In this document: one piece after another, positions 1 to 12,100 of the stretch
Position numbering within the stretch: position 1 is the first letter of the stretch
How the letters are laid out: the number at the start of each line of letters is the position of its first letter
From: Gamarada debralockiae
Lineage: Eukaryota > Ascomycota > Leotiomycetes > Helotiales > Hyphodiscaceae
Assembly: GCA_002803225.1 (NCBI GenBank)
Contig: NXFV01001283.1
Location: forward strand, 1 to 64,000
Length of the DNA: 64,000 nt
Direction of reading: 5' to 3'
Position numbers and translations under genes: made by a program
Notes under the pieces: generated by a model
Seen by the model: only the letters and a program-made list of their open reading frames with translations
What the model was told of the DNA's origin: nothing
Databases searched by the model: none

Positions 1-82
1 TCAACTGCACGCGCTAGATCTGCCCTCGGATGCCAGCCGGTCCGAATTCCGCGTGATTCTTTGACGCAACAAAATGCCCCGA

Positions 83-352
83 CTTCGGGATAAAACCCAC
101 CCTTCGCTTTCGTATTCCCAGCCTTATATACAGACAGAGTTGCGACAAATTCCGCAGGTTCGGGATAACACCCACTCTTCACTTTTGTACTCGGCCTGCC
201 GTCGCAGATCCAACGCTAGGTCTGATAACCGTCCCACTCCTTGGGTACTGGCAGGTCCGAACTCCATGCTTTGCGGTGGTTCCTGATGAGCGAAGTCCGA
301 GTTGGTACAAAATCTCACAGCTTCGGGATAAAACCCACCCTTCCTTCACTTT
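83..352. repeat. Three direct repeats upstream of the first regulator gene
   Basis: A segment with the core TTCGGGATAA(A/C)ACCCAC occurs three times, near 83, 159 and 322, always followed by a CTTC...CTTT(C/T)GTA pattern. Copies two and three are also preceded by a shared GAGTTG..ACAAA block. The copies differ by scattered substitutions, so they are old or diverging. They end about 40 bases before the start codon at 387, in what should be promoter or 5' UTR. They could be transcription factor sites or part of a dispersed repeat; the sequence alone does not decide. Confidence 0.6.
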
Positions 353-386
353 CGTACTCAGCCTCTCATCGCAGTCTTCACAGAAC

Positions 387-2493
387 ATGCCAAGCCTACC
401 TACCGACACTTCCTCTTGCAAGCATCACTGTACGATATGCAACAAGGGCTATTCGTCAAATAGTCATTTACGTAGACATGAGGCAACGCGTAAGGAGGCG
501 GGCCAATCCTGGCTGCTTAAACTTGCTTACAACAGTTAGACACCGGCAAGAACTCAACAACGTGTCCCTTCTGCAGTCGATATTTTTCAAGGATGTAAGT
601 TCCCAGGTACTGACACCCGGCCGATACTGATATTCAAACAGCGACCTAGCTCGCCGGCACGTCAAGAAATGCTCCACGGATGGACATGCGGTTGTATTTC
701 CGGCGGCGACACGTGGCAAGAAGCGCCAGGCTTGTGACAGATGTTCGCAATGCAAGCTTTCGTGTGATACAAACGTGCCATGTGCGCGCTGCCGCTCTCG
801 TCGGATGACGTGCACTTACCAGCGACTTGACGTTTGTGCGACTCCTGCCATTCCACCTAACGTGGCCGCGGATCAGTCCGGCTTGGCGGTCGTTGATAAA
901 ACAAAGGTCGGCTCAAGTTACGATTACGGGCGAATCCCTATAGACTTTCTTGTAAATTTTACAGATCCTTCCGCCTATAGTACGTCAGCAGTAGTTGCCG
1001 CAGATCAAAGCAACGCGGGCAGCGAGCTTAGCCCCTTCAGTCCCCAGCTTCACTTGGACAACTATCCCACAGCAAGTGGCATGCCTTATTGGGACCTGGG
1101 AGACTGTTTGACCACTCTAATCGATGTCTTCGCTCCAGAACCCGACGAAGGATACAGTTTGAACCAGTATTATCCACTGTTAGAGGCCCAAGAGGCACTC
1201 GCTCTAGAAACACGCATGAGCGAGATAGTCTCTCAACTCTGTGTCACGCACAATTCAATGTCGAGAGACGACCTCAAAGTCCAAGAAAACTTTAACATGC
1301 GGCTCGCAGAATCCGTGTTCACAGTGCCTAATCTCAAGCATTTTGTATGGGCCTACTTTAACGTTTTTTATGAATACCTCCCTATTATTCATCGGCCGAC
1401 GTTTGATAGCGAAAAAGCCTCCCTGCCACTTGTGCTCGCAGTTTTTCTGTTTGGATCCCAATGTTCTGCCCCACTGGATCCAGCTATATCCGCGCGAAAT
1501 TTTTTTGACGTTGCAGAGGAATATATATTTAGTCACTCTACCTTCAAGCGATCACTACAGGACGGTCATAGAGTGAAGCACTCTGCCGACGAAATTGAAG
1601 GCCTCCAAGCAGCACTTATCATCCAAATAGTCCAGAATAGCAAGAACGACATGAAGACACGACGGCGGATTCAACTCAAACGGCATCCGTGCCTTGTCAC
1701 CGCGATGAGACTTTCAGGGTTGTTCGGAGCGAAGCGTCAATCTCCTCCGTACAACATTAACGCAACGGATTGGCAAGCTTTCATCTCAGATGAGATACGT
1801 GTGAGGTACAGTCGTCTTAAAGACGTCTATACCAGTCTTCTGCTAATGAAATACGTAGAATGGCAGTCTGGACGTTCGTTACAGACAGTATCTTCGCCGT
1901 CTGCTTTAACAAGCCTCCACAAGTAACAATTTCCGAGATGGTTGGGGATTTTCCCTGTAAAGAGGACCTTTTCGGAGCGGAGACAGCTTCTGTCTTCGGG
2001 CGGTTGGCATCTTTAGTCTCTATAGACCCGCAACCTCAATCGCCGTCGGATCTCATCTCGTCAATTTTCCAAAAGGCCGAGGCAGCACCTCAAGATCATA
2101 TATATAGAGGCATCACAGCGGCCCATTTAATGGTTCTTATCTCCGGTGGGTTATTCTCTGCCTCAATAAGAAAATCGAAACTGACCCCGTGGAGCACTAC
2201 AATCTATTGCCGTGACCTCAAAGACTAGCTTCTTGGCACAAGCAACTGCTGAGATGATCCTTCGCGCGACGGATCGATGGAAAACACTATGGGACGTCGT
2301 GACTGAGACAAAAGGAAGCGAACCTCTGCGGCAAACGGGGTTCGTGAAACATGCCACAGAATTCTGGTGGCTTACGAGGACGATCGTAAAGGTCGGACAG
2401 TTGGGGGATCCAAGCTGCCGCTATATGCAGGTCATGCCCACAGACTCGTTAAAGGCCCTGCATGACTTTATTGGCAAATATAAAGACATGTAG
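387..2493 (+). CDS. Transcription factor with two C2H2-type fingers, a Zn2Cys6 cluster and a fungal-specific middle domain
   Basis: Five exons read through: 387-489, 540-594, 642-1805, 1859-2145 and 2195-2493 (635 residues). Phases match at every junction, and the introns at 1806-1858 and 2146-2194 have CTAAT and CTGAC branch sites. Residues about 10-60 hold a canonical finger (CTIC...HEATH), a TGK linker and a second finger ending in Cys rather than His (CPFC...HVKKC). A Zn2Cys6 cluster follows with the spacing CX2CX6CX5CX2CX6C. The rest resembles the fungal transcription factor middle region, including the block around PPQVTISEM and PCKEDLF. This C2H2 plus Zn2Cys6 arrangement is a known fungal nuclear regulator class. 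Target genes are unknown. Read without splicing, the gene looks frameshifted; with these introns it is intact. Confidence 0.85.
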
Positions 2494-3182
2494 ACCCGCC
2501 GCCTACTCGGGACAGCTCAGCCTTTACTCTCTTTCGGATACCTAGCTGCATGATGTACGGTACCATAAGGAGTAGAGTGCCGTCACATGAGCGGTACCGT
2601 GTGTGAGGAGTACCGTGTGTGAGGATTAGAAGCACATGTATTATTCTGGATACAAGACGTAATGCGAGGAATCAAGAAGAAATGATTGATTGATTTATTC
2701 ATACTCGGTTCCGGCAGCCTCATCGGCCGCTATGCCGGAGAGCGCAGTGTCAGGCATGTCGCCAACGCGTGCTGAGATTAAGCCAGCACGCCTCACTTCA
2801 CCATCTTACCATGGCCAGCGACTCCCTCTACTGCGCTTGGTCTAACTTGTATCCTCGTCCATATACATAGCCGCTTCAAAAAGTGTTCTAAGATGCCTAT
2901 GAATTTTCTGGTCTCCTTGGCGGCTGCTTGTACCGTCCCCTAGGGTCACTATGCCGTCAGTCTCCCCGCAGTGCTCGGCTCCATTTACTCTCTAATCCGA
3001 AATTGCCCAAGGATCCGTGTTTGCTCCATGAGGTCTATAGTTTTTGTGGCTGCATTGCGCTCCTTCAAGATTGCCCTCAGGTCAGTCCATCCTAGGATAC
3101 CAGATAACTCCTGTTGTCGTAGTTCCCTTGTTCCATGGTAACCATCAATCTGAGTGATTAGTCAATTGTACGTCTAATTGAT
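2494..3182. other. Intergenic stretch with no gene seen
   Basis: No convincing open frame or splice-linked coding was found. A short tandem duplication, TACCGTGTGTGAGGA with its flanking base, lies near 2595-2627. Base composition shifts to AT-rich towards the right, where transposon remains begin. Confidence 0.5.
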
Positions 3183-3420
3183 CAAATTTAATAGATTAAA
3201 TAGTCCAATTTATTAATTAGACGTTTTCCGAATTGGACTGTAGTATTTATTAATCTCTATGGCAGTCGTAAAACCATTGCATTAGGGGTAGGTCCCTATA
3301 AAAGGAGTGTGCTAGGTACAATAAAAGCCCAAAACTGTCCCAAAAAAGAAATAATAAAGCTAAAGGAGTGTACTCTTAACAAAAGACTAGAAACGTCCCA
3401 AATAGGAAATAATAAAGTTA
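3183..3420. repeat. AT-rich repeat relic with an internal 60-base tandem duplication
   Basis: The block at 3183-3262 resembles 33409-33495: both contain TTTTCCGAATT(A/G)GA(C/T)T followed by CTCTATGG, with many transition differences. Next to it, about 3299-3358 and 3359-3418 form an imperfect tandem pair, each with GGAGTGT near the start and AATAATAAAG at the end. A CCCTATAAAAGG TATA-like motif lies just before. This fits a decayed LTR or similar repeat; no protein is left. Confidence 0.5.
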
Positions 3421-3639
3421 TCTAGCTTATCTACCCACTTTATTTATTACATCCAAACTTCCCAAATTGCTAGATTTCTTATCAGTTACTCCTTCCTAGC
3501 CTCTTCGTACACCTCGTTAGCCCCCTTGTGATCTGGTAGTAGAGCTTCTCCTACTTAGAAGAGTAGTTCTTTCCCTCTTCTAGCAGCAGATCTTGTAGCT
3601 AGACCGGCGCTAGAGCTAGAACTGTAATAGAAGCCTAGA

Positions 3640-3976
3640 TTTAAGTGTCTGGAGGTACTAAGGAAAGGCCCTTAAGGAAGACCTGAAGGAAGGGTAATAC
3701 GGCTACAAGATCGGGCCGTAAGCAGCCGTGAGAGCAGAGGACGGACCGTAAACTGTCCGTAGGCCGGCTACAGGCTAGACTGTTGATGTATTATATATAC
3801 AAGCTCTGTAAACTAGGATGCTTGTGAGGCGAAGCTTTGAGTTTCGGAAATCAGAACCTACGAATGCTCATGAACCCTATTGTCAATACAACCAATACTT
3901 CTTCTTTCACTAAACTGCTACTTCTCTGATATACGTGATCCCTTCTGTTGCCCTCCAGCTACTTGTAGCTGTTACA
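3640..3976 (+). repeat. LTR-like dispersed repeat, copy A
   Basis: This stretch aligns with 22655-22987. Shared blocks include TAATACGGCTACAAGATCGG, AGGCTAGACTGTTGATGTAT, a TATATATAC TATA-like motif, ACAAGCTCTGTAA, and CTTCTTTCAC followed by GAACTGCTACTTCTCTGA-type sequence. Most differences are transitions. The TATA motif in the middle and the CA-like right end suggest a long terminal repeat of a copia-type element, but no tRNA primer site or polymerase gene is recognisable beside it. The left boundary is uncertain by some tens of bases. Confidence 0.55.
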
Positions 3977-4134
3977 GGTATATTGTAATGTTTAAGGAAG
4001 GCAGTAAACTAGTGATTCGAGAACTTGAAGCTATAGTACGCCTATCGATTATAGCCAATCAGTTGCTAACGGTGCTCAGGGTACAGCTTACGATAGATAT
4101 AGTGAGTATGTTTAAAAGATCAGCATTAAGATTA

Positions 4135-4507
4135 TCTTAGAAAGGTCAACTTTACCCAGTAAACTAGCATAGGTTATATGCCTGCCAATTGCTCGAGCTT
4201 CTCCAAACTTCTTATTTAGTATTCTCTCTATCTCCGGTTCTATACCTCTTTAGCGGCGATCTCGATTACAGTAAGTCCTCTTCTTCTAATTCAAGATCTG
4301 GTCCTTATTCTAGACCTAGTTTTTGAGCATAATTGGAGTGATTTTGAAGTTCTGGTAGACCTGGTACTTGGTGATCCTTTTAAGATTACTATTAAGGGTT
4401 CTGTACTACGTGTGCTTGAAGTAATCAATAGCAGCGAGCTTATGTTCCCGTGCATAGGCAATCCGAGAGCGGGGCTTATCTTCAGCTGCAGAATCATTAT
4501 TATCCTT
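4135..4507 (-). pseudogene. Decayed transposase N-terminus (pogo/Fot1-like) with RIP-type stops
   Basis: Reading the minus strand from 4507 gives a degenerate protein with the motif AREHKLAAIDYFKHT, then ITPIMLKN, and further down a basic helical stretch ending NKKFGEARAIGRH. This resembles the N-terminal helix-turn-helix and CENP-B-like region of fungal pogo/Fot1-type DDE transposases. Several TAG codons interrupt it, for example in LKN*V*NKDQIL, where tryptophan (TGG) would be expected. TGG to TAG is the expected RIP change. The catalytic domain was not found, so this is a fragment. The family assignment rests on remembered motif shape. Confidence 0.6.
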
Positions 4508-4510
4508 TAT

Positions 4511-7500
4511 ATATTAATGGCAGTAAGCAGTAAATAAATCTAGGACCGACTTTTTATACATGCCTCCTGCTATAATTCGACCATTTGTCGGTTCCTGGGC
4601 ATGGCGGCGGTCTCCAGGCGTTTGCAGAGCTAGTTCAGGGCGTGTAGATCGAACAGAAAGGCTGCTGTGAAAGGAGGTAATCGTAGGTTAAGAAGGTTGG
4701 TTCTGAGGAAAGGAGAGGAGTGAGTGTCAGCCGGCCATAATAGGCGTAAAGGGGTCTAGGTCAATAGACAGATTAGAAGACGATCCAGTAAGTTTGATAG
4801 GCAAAAGAGTTGCTTGCTAACCTTGAATTTGCAAAGAAATCCCTCTAGATTTAACTCAATTACGCCTTATACAGAAGAAGCACGTCGGACGCGTCTATCT
4901 ACCCCCCTTTCTCGAAAGCATCACCTAACCCAGGCCTCTACAGTGACAGGAATAGAATCAATAGTTGATTCAGTAGTTGCTACGCCTCTACAACTATTGA
5001 TTTAATCGATAAAAGGAATGCTAAGAGAAGTATAAAGAAAGATAGCTAAAAAAGCATTAAGACCATTATATTTCAGGGGTAAGTGAAGCACATGCGGCAC
5101 GGTCACATATAGTACCCTATTCCTATTATAACACATAGTTCTAAAGCATTAAAGTGGTAAGATTCAACCTACAAGATGAGGTCTTATAGACCAATTAATA
5201 CGGTATGCTTTCTGCAGAGGGCAGTGGTATCCGCAGCGAATTAGACTGGACGCACTCGTCGAAGAGAAGAGTCCGGAACGTGTGACCAAAGACCTAGGCA
5301 TCAGAGGCTGTTATGTACAAATCCCTAAAACAAGTCTTCAATAACATCGGTACCATGTTTCTCAAGTCACCACATATTGAATATCTAGGAACCTCAAAGT
5401 TCACTCTTCGCCTCTTCCCTTTCCTCCTTGATCCTTGTTATCCATGCGTCTACATTATCAACTGCCTGTATGGGTGATTACCTCTTGCCAATAGAAATGA
5501 TAAAACATGAATTAGAAAGAGCAGCAGAACTGAACAAAAATTCGGGGAGCGATCCCCAACTTTCAAGGAATATATAAATAGTCAGATGGACACCTTGTCC
5601 GGTCATTATCCCGGCTTCGTATTTGAACATGGCTTGTGGAGTGTTGAAGCAAGACGGGTGAAGCTTGAATACGGCGTCCTTCTAGAAGCCGAATGGATTG
5701 GTACACCACGGGCTGTGCGAACGTGTTCCCATAGCTGGAAGTGAAAGCGGGTATGAAGAAATGACAATGACGAGATCATCAACGATGACGGTAAACGTAG
5801 TGATGGTCAGAAAATTCAAGGACAGTGAGAGTCCGTAGCAGCAGGAGAAAGCTCATGCCAGAAAGAGTCGATCCCAGGCAGAATCGAATCCATGGAGGTC
5901 ATAGTAGAATAGGATTCGACTTCTTAAATCCATCCTTCACGCATTGGCCTTGTGTGTTCTCTTAGAGAAGGCTGGGCAAGGTGATTAAGTAGTGAATGGA
6001 GAGAAGCTGAGAAAATCTTAAGACGGATTAGCAACAAAAGGGCTTTCTCTACTTTGTGCTTCGTGAGAAGTTGCATCCCGCTGAGTTTGCTATTAAATCT
6101 TGCAACAATAATCAACCAGACTTCAACTCAAAGCCATGGGGGTTAATTGCAAGAAAACATGCTTCGTTGTCAGACCTCGGCGGTGACATGAACTGCGGGA
6201 AGAAAGCGCTGCGGACCCGCCCAAACTCGGGCAATTAATTCGACGGCGTTCGATTATGGAAACTGAAACGCAAGAGCGGCTTTCTTCATCAGTGGATAAA
6301 TGAGGTGGATGATCGTGATTCAACTTCACCTCCCGACAGGAGATTTCCATCACTTGAGACCGGTTTCGGCTAGGCATATCCAACACAGCAAAGAGATTCA
6401 CAAAAGATATGCAGCAAGCCGTTACGAGTACGGTATCGCAACCCAAATCCAGTAAACAAATTCACCTATCCAAGGTCAAATCACACCACATGGCGATCAC
6501 AGTAGGTCGAAAAATCCCTCCACCAAGGCTCTAACACAAGACAAGGGATCAACCCACAGCCTTCCCGAAAGGCTACCACCCGCAAAAAACTTCCGGCAAG
6601 CAGCCTATGCCTGCGTCGTTTGGAAAAAGCATGAAACATCCCGTGAACCGAAGAAGGGAGATCTGCAGATCCACCTACCGGATCGTATCGCTGTTATCAC
6701 AGCCACCCAAATTGACCATTTTGGAGAGACGATTGCTCGACGCCACGAAAATTTACTGGAAGAGAGGTGCCCAGTATGAAAAGTGCTCGACAAAGGTTCA
6801 TTTTAACGAAAAACGAAATTTGAGGAAGAAGGGTGCAGGGAGGAGGAAAGGCATGCGCGATGCGTTCATAGGTGAGGTTTGTGGGTCATTATCGGCAGTG
6901 CAGCGTCTGCAGAGGGAAATAATCAGCGGAGGGGTCAGAGCTTTGCTTATCAGCATATGTATGCGTTGCACAGCCAGGGGTAGGATTATCTTGTCTCAAG
7001 GGATATGATCTTGAAAATTATTGAAATTATACAAAGAGAAGGATATGCGCAGAAAAGGAGTTCGAAAGAAAACAAAGTGCTAAATGCTGCGCACCTGCGA
7101 TCTGCGGAAATACGATGCCCTACAAACGAAGATGAGGGAAGTGACGACTGCAAGACTTCAACCATAACGAAATTACGAAGAACGCGGAGAGAGGGTACGC
7201 GGCATTGAAGGCAAGATCAGAAGAGGCAACGAGCCTGAGGAAATAATAGCCTCGTCCTTTCGTCCTTTCTTTACTCTACTTCCATTTCAAAGCAACAATT
7301 AACTTCGCAAGACCAATCCGAAATCGCATCACCCCGCCCACCTCCAACCATCGGCTGGAAGATTCCATCACGACAAAATCAACGCATACATACAAATCAA
7401 CTCGAAACATCAACACCGAGTCAACAAACCACCAGCTTCCCTTCATCTCGGCGTCTCGCTCACCGCAAAACGCAACGGCGTTCTCCATCGCCCACAACTT

Positions 7501-7780
7501 TCTGATCGACATTCATCACGGATCAACGCTCTGACAGGCAATTCGAACCTAACTTCATAACTCGGCACGAGATCCGACGACCTCATCCACTCAGAAGCCT
7601 GACTTACTCAGGGTAGTGGAGTAGGGACCACATCGTAACCCTCCTGCGGTCCCAGCATCATCATTTCAGATTACGAGTTAGACCAACATCCCAAGACCGC
7701 TTGCCCGGCGTCAGCGGACACGGGCTGCACGTTCTTCTTCGTTACCGCAATCTCGTAAAACAGACGACGGACGGAATCCC
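4511..7780. other. Long non-genic stretch, AT-rich to about 5.1 kb, then unique-looking DNA
   Basis: The first 600 bases continue the AT-rich transposon relic, with no readable protein. From about 5.1 to 7.2 kb open frames are short and of odd composition, and none can be joined by plausible introns into a recognisable product. The part from about 7.25 to 7.78 kb is pyrimidine-rich on the plus strand and is probably promoter and 5' UTR of the gene starting at 7781. Confidence 0.45.
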
Positions 7781-9115
7781 ATGATCCCCATCGCCATGAC
7801 GAGTCGAGCTTTCAAGCCTGCTTCGTATATGGCATCACAGCCTACGAAGAGAAGTCCACGTCCTTCCTTCACACGTTCCTCTTCTGCTTCCTCTACCAAA
7901 TCAGAAGATTCCTTCATCGCGACTTTGCGAAACCTTACAACTGCCGATAACGCTTCGGATAAAACCAGAGATTCGACCGGAGGTTTGGGTTCTACTGGTG
8001 GCGCATCTCCACGCTGTCACACTCCTGGTAAGTGCATCGTAGCGCATTGTGGTGACGGGAAGGCGCTACACTACAACTACCCCGCCAGCCACATACGCCA
8101 ACTTTTTGGGGGCGACCGCTAATTTCTATCGTGATGGAAAAAATAGTGAACCGTTCCTCTCTTTCACACCAAGTAATTGACGATACATCTGGGCGAAAGC
8201 GAAGTCAGCCCATTGCGATTGAACTTCCATCACGAAATGAACAGGCTTACACGCCTTTATCTGCGAGAGGAGATTTGCCTGGGTGAGTTCACGATTTGGA
8301 GGTCACGATGCATTGTTTACCGCGGGGAGAGGGCTTTCATATGCATAAACCCCTTGAGGAGCGGAATACGTACTGACGATTCATGCAGAGGATACTTCCC
8401 GAATCACGAAACTTTACCCAAAGCATACAAATCCCATCCATTCTCCAAGAACCATCACGGAGGCTACGACAGCCAAAAATCAACATCACAACCATCATCG
8501 CCATCCAACATGTCGAACGTTTCATCATCCATGGCCTCCCCTTCGGAAACAACTCCGCGAGCCCCGCCATCCATCCACTCTCCCGCACTTTCAGCGTCCT
8601 CTCCCGTACTCGAAGTTCTCACGATGCCCATGGGCAAGTACCACCCTGCAAACTACAAAGCACCACCCAAAGCCGCACCGACATTGGTCCCTTCGCTTCC
8701 ACCAACAAATATGTCCCTACCTCCCTCCGTACCAGACCGCAAGAAGAAGTCACGACCAGGACATGAGAGACACGGTTCGGATGTCAAGCGCAAGCTACAG
8801 GAATACCAGATGGGAGTAGCTAAAAATGCACAGATGCTAGCGTCTGCGCATGGAGGAGCAGGAAGCTTGAAGCCTGTCAGTCCAAGATTGGCGCCATTGG
8901 GAAGCCCAGGTCCGATTACACCGTTCGAGTTGGAGGATAGTGCGCAGGCCGGCTATATTGCCGCTGGCGCAAGAGCTGCGACTGAGACTCTGATTGGACG
9001 TGGACTTGAAGGGGAGAGAGACAGGGAGTTAGTTGGACGCATAGTTAGGGCTGAAGAGGAGAGAAATGCCTTGGGTGGTAAGGAGGGGAGTCAGAGTCCT
9101 GTCTTGAAGGTTTGA
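7781..9115 (+). CDS. Conserved Ser/Pro-rich fungal protein of unknown function
   Basis: Two exons, 7781-8027 and 8391-9115, join in phase across a 363-base intron, giving 323 residues. The join reads HTPG/YFPNHETLPKAY, which makes sense of both sides. The N-terminal 80 residues are rich in Ser and Thr. The middle carries the motif MGKYHPANYK, a Pro-rich stretch and a basic RKKKSRPGHERHGSDVKRKL segment. The C-terminus is a helical, charged region (GERDRELVGRIVRAEEERN). I associate KYHPANYK plus a downstream KLQ(E/Q)YQ block with an uncharacterised fungal family but know no function. Met codons at residue 6 or 17 could also serve as start. The intron is long for this window, so a small extra exon is possible. 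Confidence 0.7.
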
Positions 9116-12100
9116 TGGATGAGGGATGGTAGTCGCGTGATAGTTGTTGCTCGTTGGTCGAGTAACCACCGATCGTCCCGTCCCATCCGAAACTCACGTC
9201 GTCTATCTACGTCGGTCTCGGGCATCAAATCAACTTATCGACGCATGCTGGACTTTGCGTTGTCACCAGATCCACCCCGAATCATTATCTTCGTGGCTGG
9301 TCCTCGACTTCCTGCATTCTTCCAACGGCGTCATCGCCACACAACACCAAGCACCTCCATCACCAAACATTACCCATCCAACATCAACACGGCGTTCACA
9401 TCAAATACTTTCCTTTGTCCGGTCTTCACTTCTTACGATCACGATCACCGATCAGATTGATGTCCACACCAAGTGCTGGTGTTGTCTTACAGCGTTGCAT
9501 TTGTTTTCCAAGGTGGCGTTTAAGGGATGCTGGGATTATGGCATACCATACAGTCGTTTTTGTCTTGATCTTTTGAGCTAGGGAAGGCGAATTGCATGGA
9601 TAGGGTAGAGAAATTAGTTCCTCAAAAGATTGAGAAAGAGGGCTTAGATTGAGTCATGGGAATAGGATGAATGAAAAATAATTGCATGATACAGGGCTAC
9701 ACTGAGGAACTCGAATTCGACGTCCGTAACACACGCGTTGCCTGGATCATGCCCAATGGGAACGTCTCGCAAGTGCGAGCCAGGTTCTCAGCACCTACGT
9801 AAACATATTGAAACAGCGCAGAAGTTTTCTTTTCAGAAGGGCACATATGACCACGCGCTAGAGTTCATGGGTGGGAAGTCTCCCAACACGATTTGTCAAC
9901 TCGGAATCTCTTCTTATGATTTCTACATAGAGATACAGGTACGAGGTTAGAGTTTGAAGCCTCAAATTCATATGGAGGTGACATTTGGGGATTCGGGACG
10001 GTGGCGTCGATGACGAGTATCTTTTCGCCAACAAAATCGAGAATGACAGGAAAAATGCAGCCTTTCGAATCCCGTTGTCAGGTGTCTGAGCTATGATTCA
10101 CGATTTTTCCATGGCGAGAAGGGCCTCCGGTGAGCACATCTATGATCTTCAGCTCATACAACTATCAATCCTTATGACCTAGTATGGGCCAAGCGTTATT
10201 CCTGATGGCGCTCTTTGTTGTTTACGGGCACCATATATGTTCCGTGACTGTTGACCAGCCCGCCACGCATCGAAGGCCCGTCTGCACATTTGCTACAGCA
10301 CATACCGGACTTGCTGCATGTCTAGTTCTCTATAGCGACGTGGGATTTTCATCTCTTCTTTTCCCTGGGTACTTGGCTTCTGCTCTCCCTGCTTCTTCTG
10401 AATCCACGGACTAGTAGTTCTGGTGCTTGAGGATAAGAAGTTGGTCATGCTCACAACAGTCAGTAGCGCTGATCTCAAGCCAGATTTCGCATTAGAATTA
10501 CCAATGAGAATGGTGGCTTGTAGATGCTTTTCTTACCCCTGCGAAGCAAGCGAAGAGTGGAAAGAGGTTCTTGGGTAGTGTTGAGAACCCGCATTTCATC
10601 TCCAGAAGCCTGGGGGGGCTTGATCTTGTATTTTGGGACATCAACGATGAAAGTGTAATTGATGACGGGAAATGCGACGACGACAATGATCTACCACTAT
10701 CGTTCGTCCCCAATCCAAGAAATTTTTAAAGCAGTTACTTCAACTGCTATTAGAGGCCGTCCTCCACCGGCCGAGTATCGAGTTCCAGACTTCCAGTCCC
10801 GACGGTCAGTCATTCGGAAGAAACCATACGGTTGAGTGATTCTTTGTGATCGACAATTACTTTCTATCAGGGAATGGAGTACAATTTTGATCCATGAAGT
10901 TAAAAGGATTCTTGGCAGTGCTTTGGGAGTTCAAGGCAAGAAACGTTTTGAATGCTGCCTGGAGGTTTATCGTCACATCTCTCTTTTATTTCTTTGCACA
11001 CCAACGTGCTTCTCGACTGGTCGGCCAGCAGCTTTGGCTCTCGAATATAAGAAGTCGTGGAAGTTCCCTTGGAAAATGTTTTGCAATTCAGGCGTTCGCA
11101 AAGGAGTCCAAGCTCAGACATTTGCTCTCAAACACCCACCCATCTTTGCTCCTGGGAGTGATGGGAGGCAGCTTTTTAGCTTCGAATCCGCCCACTACCC
11201 TCGAAGAATTGACTAAGTAAGATTCGGGTTGGATTGATTTAGTATTTGGGGGATTTGATGATGATATAGTGAACGACGATGAGGAATGAGACGACAACAA
11301 AAACGCCTGCTTTCGAGTCGCACCTTGGGTTTGCAAGGACGTGACGTGACGGTGCCCCAGCTCACGTGCTGTTGCAAGCTCACTTTCAAGTTTCAACCTT
11401 AATAGGCAGTCTCCCAGCTGGATGACAAGGACCAGTGTCTCTCCAATGTTGAGGAGTAGAACAAACTCACTCCTTGCTTCCTAAAATACTAAGATCCGAT
11501 TTATATTTTTACAGCAGTACGTCGTACTTGACTTTCATTTCATCTCATCTTACCTTCACTTCAATACTTGAGCACAACTACATTCTTGGATTCTCAAGCT
11601 GACTGCCCAAGTGGATGAGTTAAGATGGCTAAAATGGGAGTTCCCTTTCGTCGCAGGAGACCCCGTAGACCGCAATCTTTGTTGAGTCACTTGAAAGACT
11701 TTCCGCTCCAGAAGGACTTGTTTGGAAAGTCTTTGTCCATTTTGCGGGTTCACAGTATGAATTTGGATCTGAGAGTATTATTTTAAGATTGATTAAGTCA
11801 AATCAAGTGATTCCTTGGTTTTACGGGAGTTTGTTCGGAACAATAAGGAGAAGAACGACAACGAGAATGAAAACTACGATGACAAATGGAAGAAGGAACT
11901 GGGAAGTTGATCCAAAACGTTTCGAGGAGTATGGAGTAGCCTGATAAAATTGCCTGAAAACCGAAGTGCTGGCATCTCATCAAGTTTCTTTGTCAAAACA
12001 CTCTGCAGTACACAAGGCTGTCCAAGAGTGCACAAAAATCGCTCCATGACCATTCCATGCATACGCTCGTTTGATATTCGTTTTTCTCCACGGCGAAGTT

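Noticed and set aside
10836..11220. Overlapping plus-strand frames of 126 and 108 codons
   Set aside because: No motif, unusual composition, competing frames and no splice-linked partner; treated as chance.
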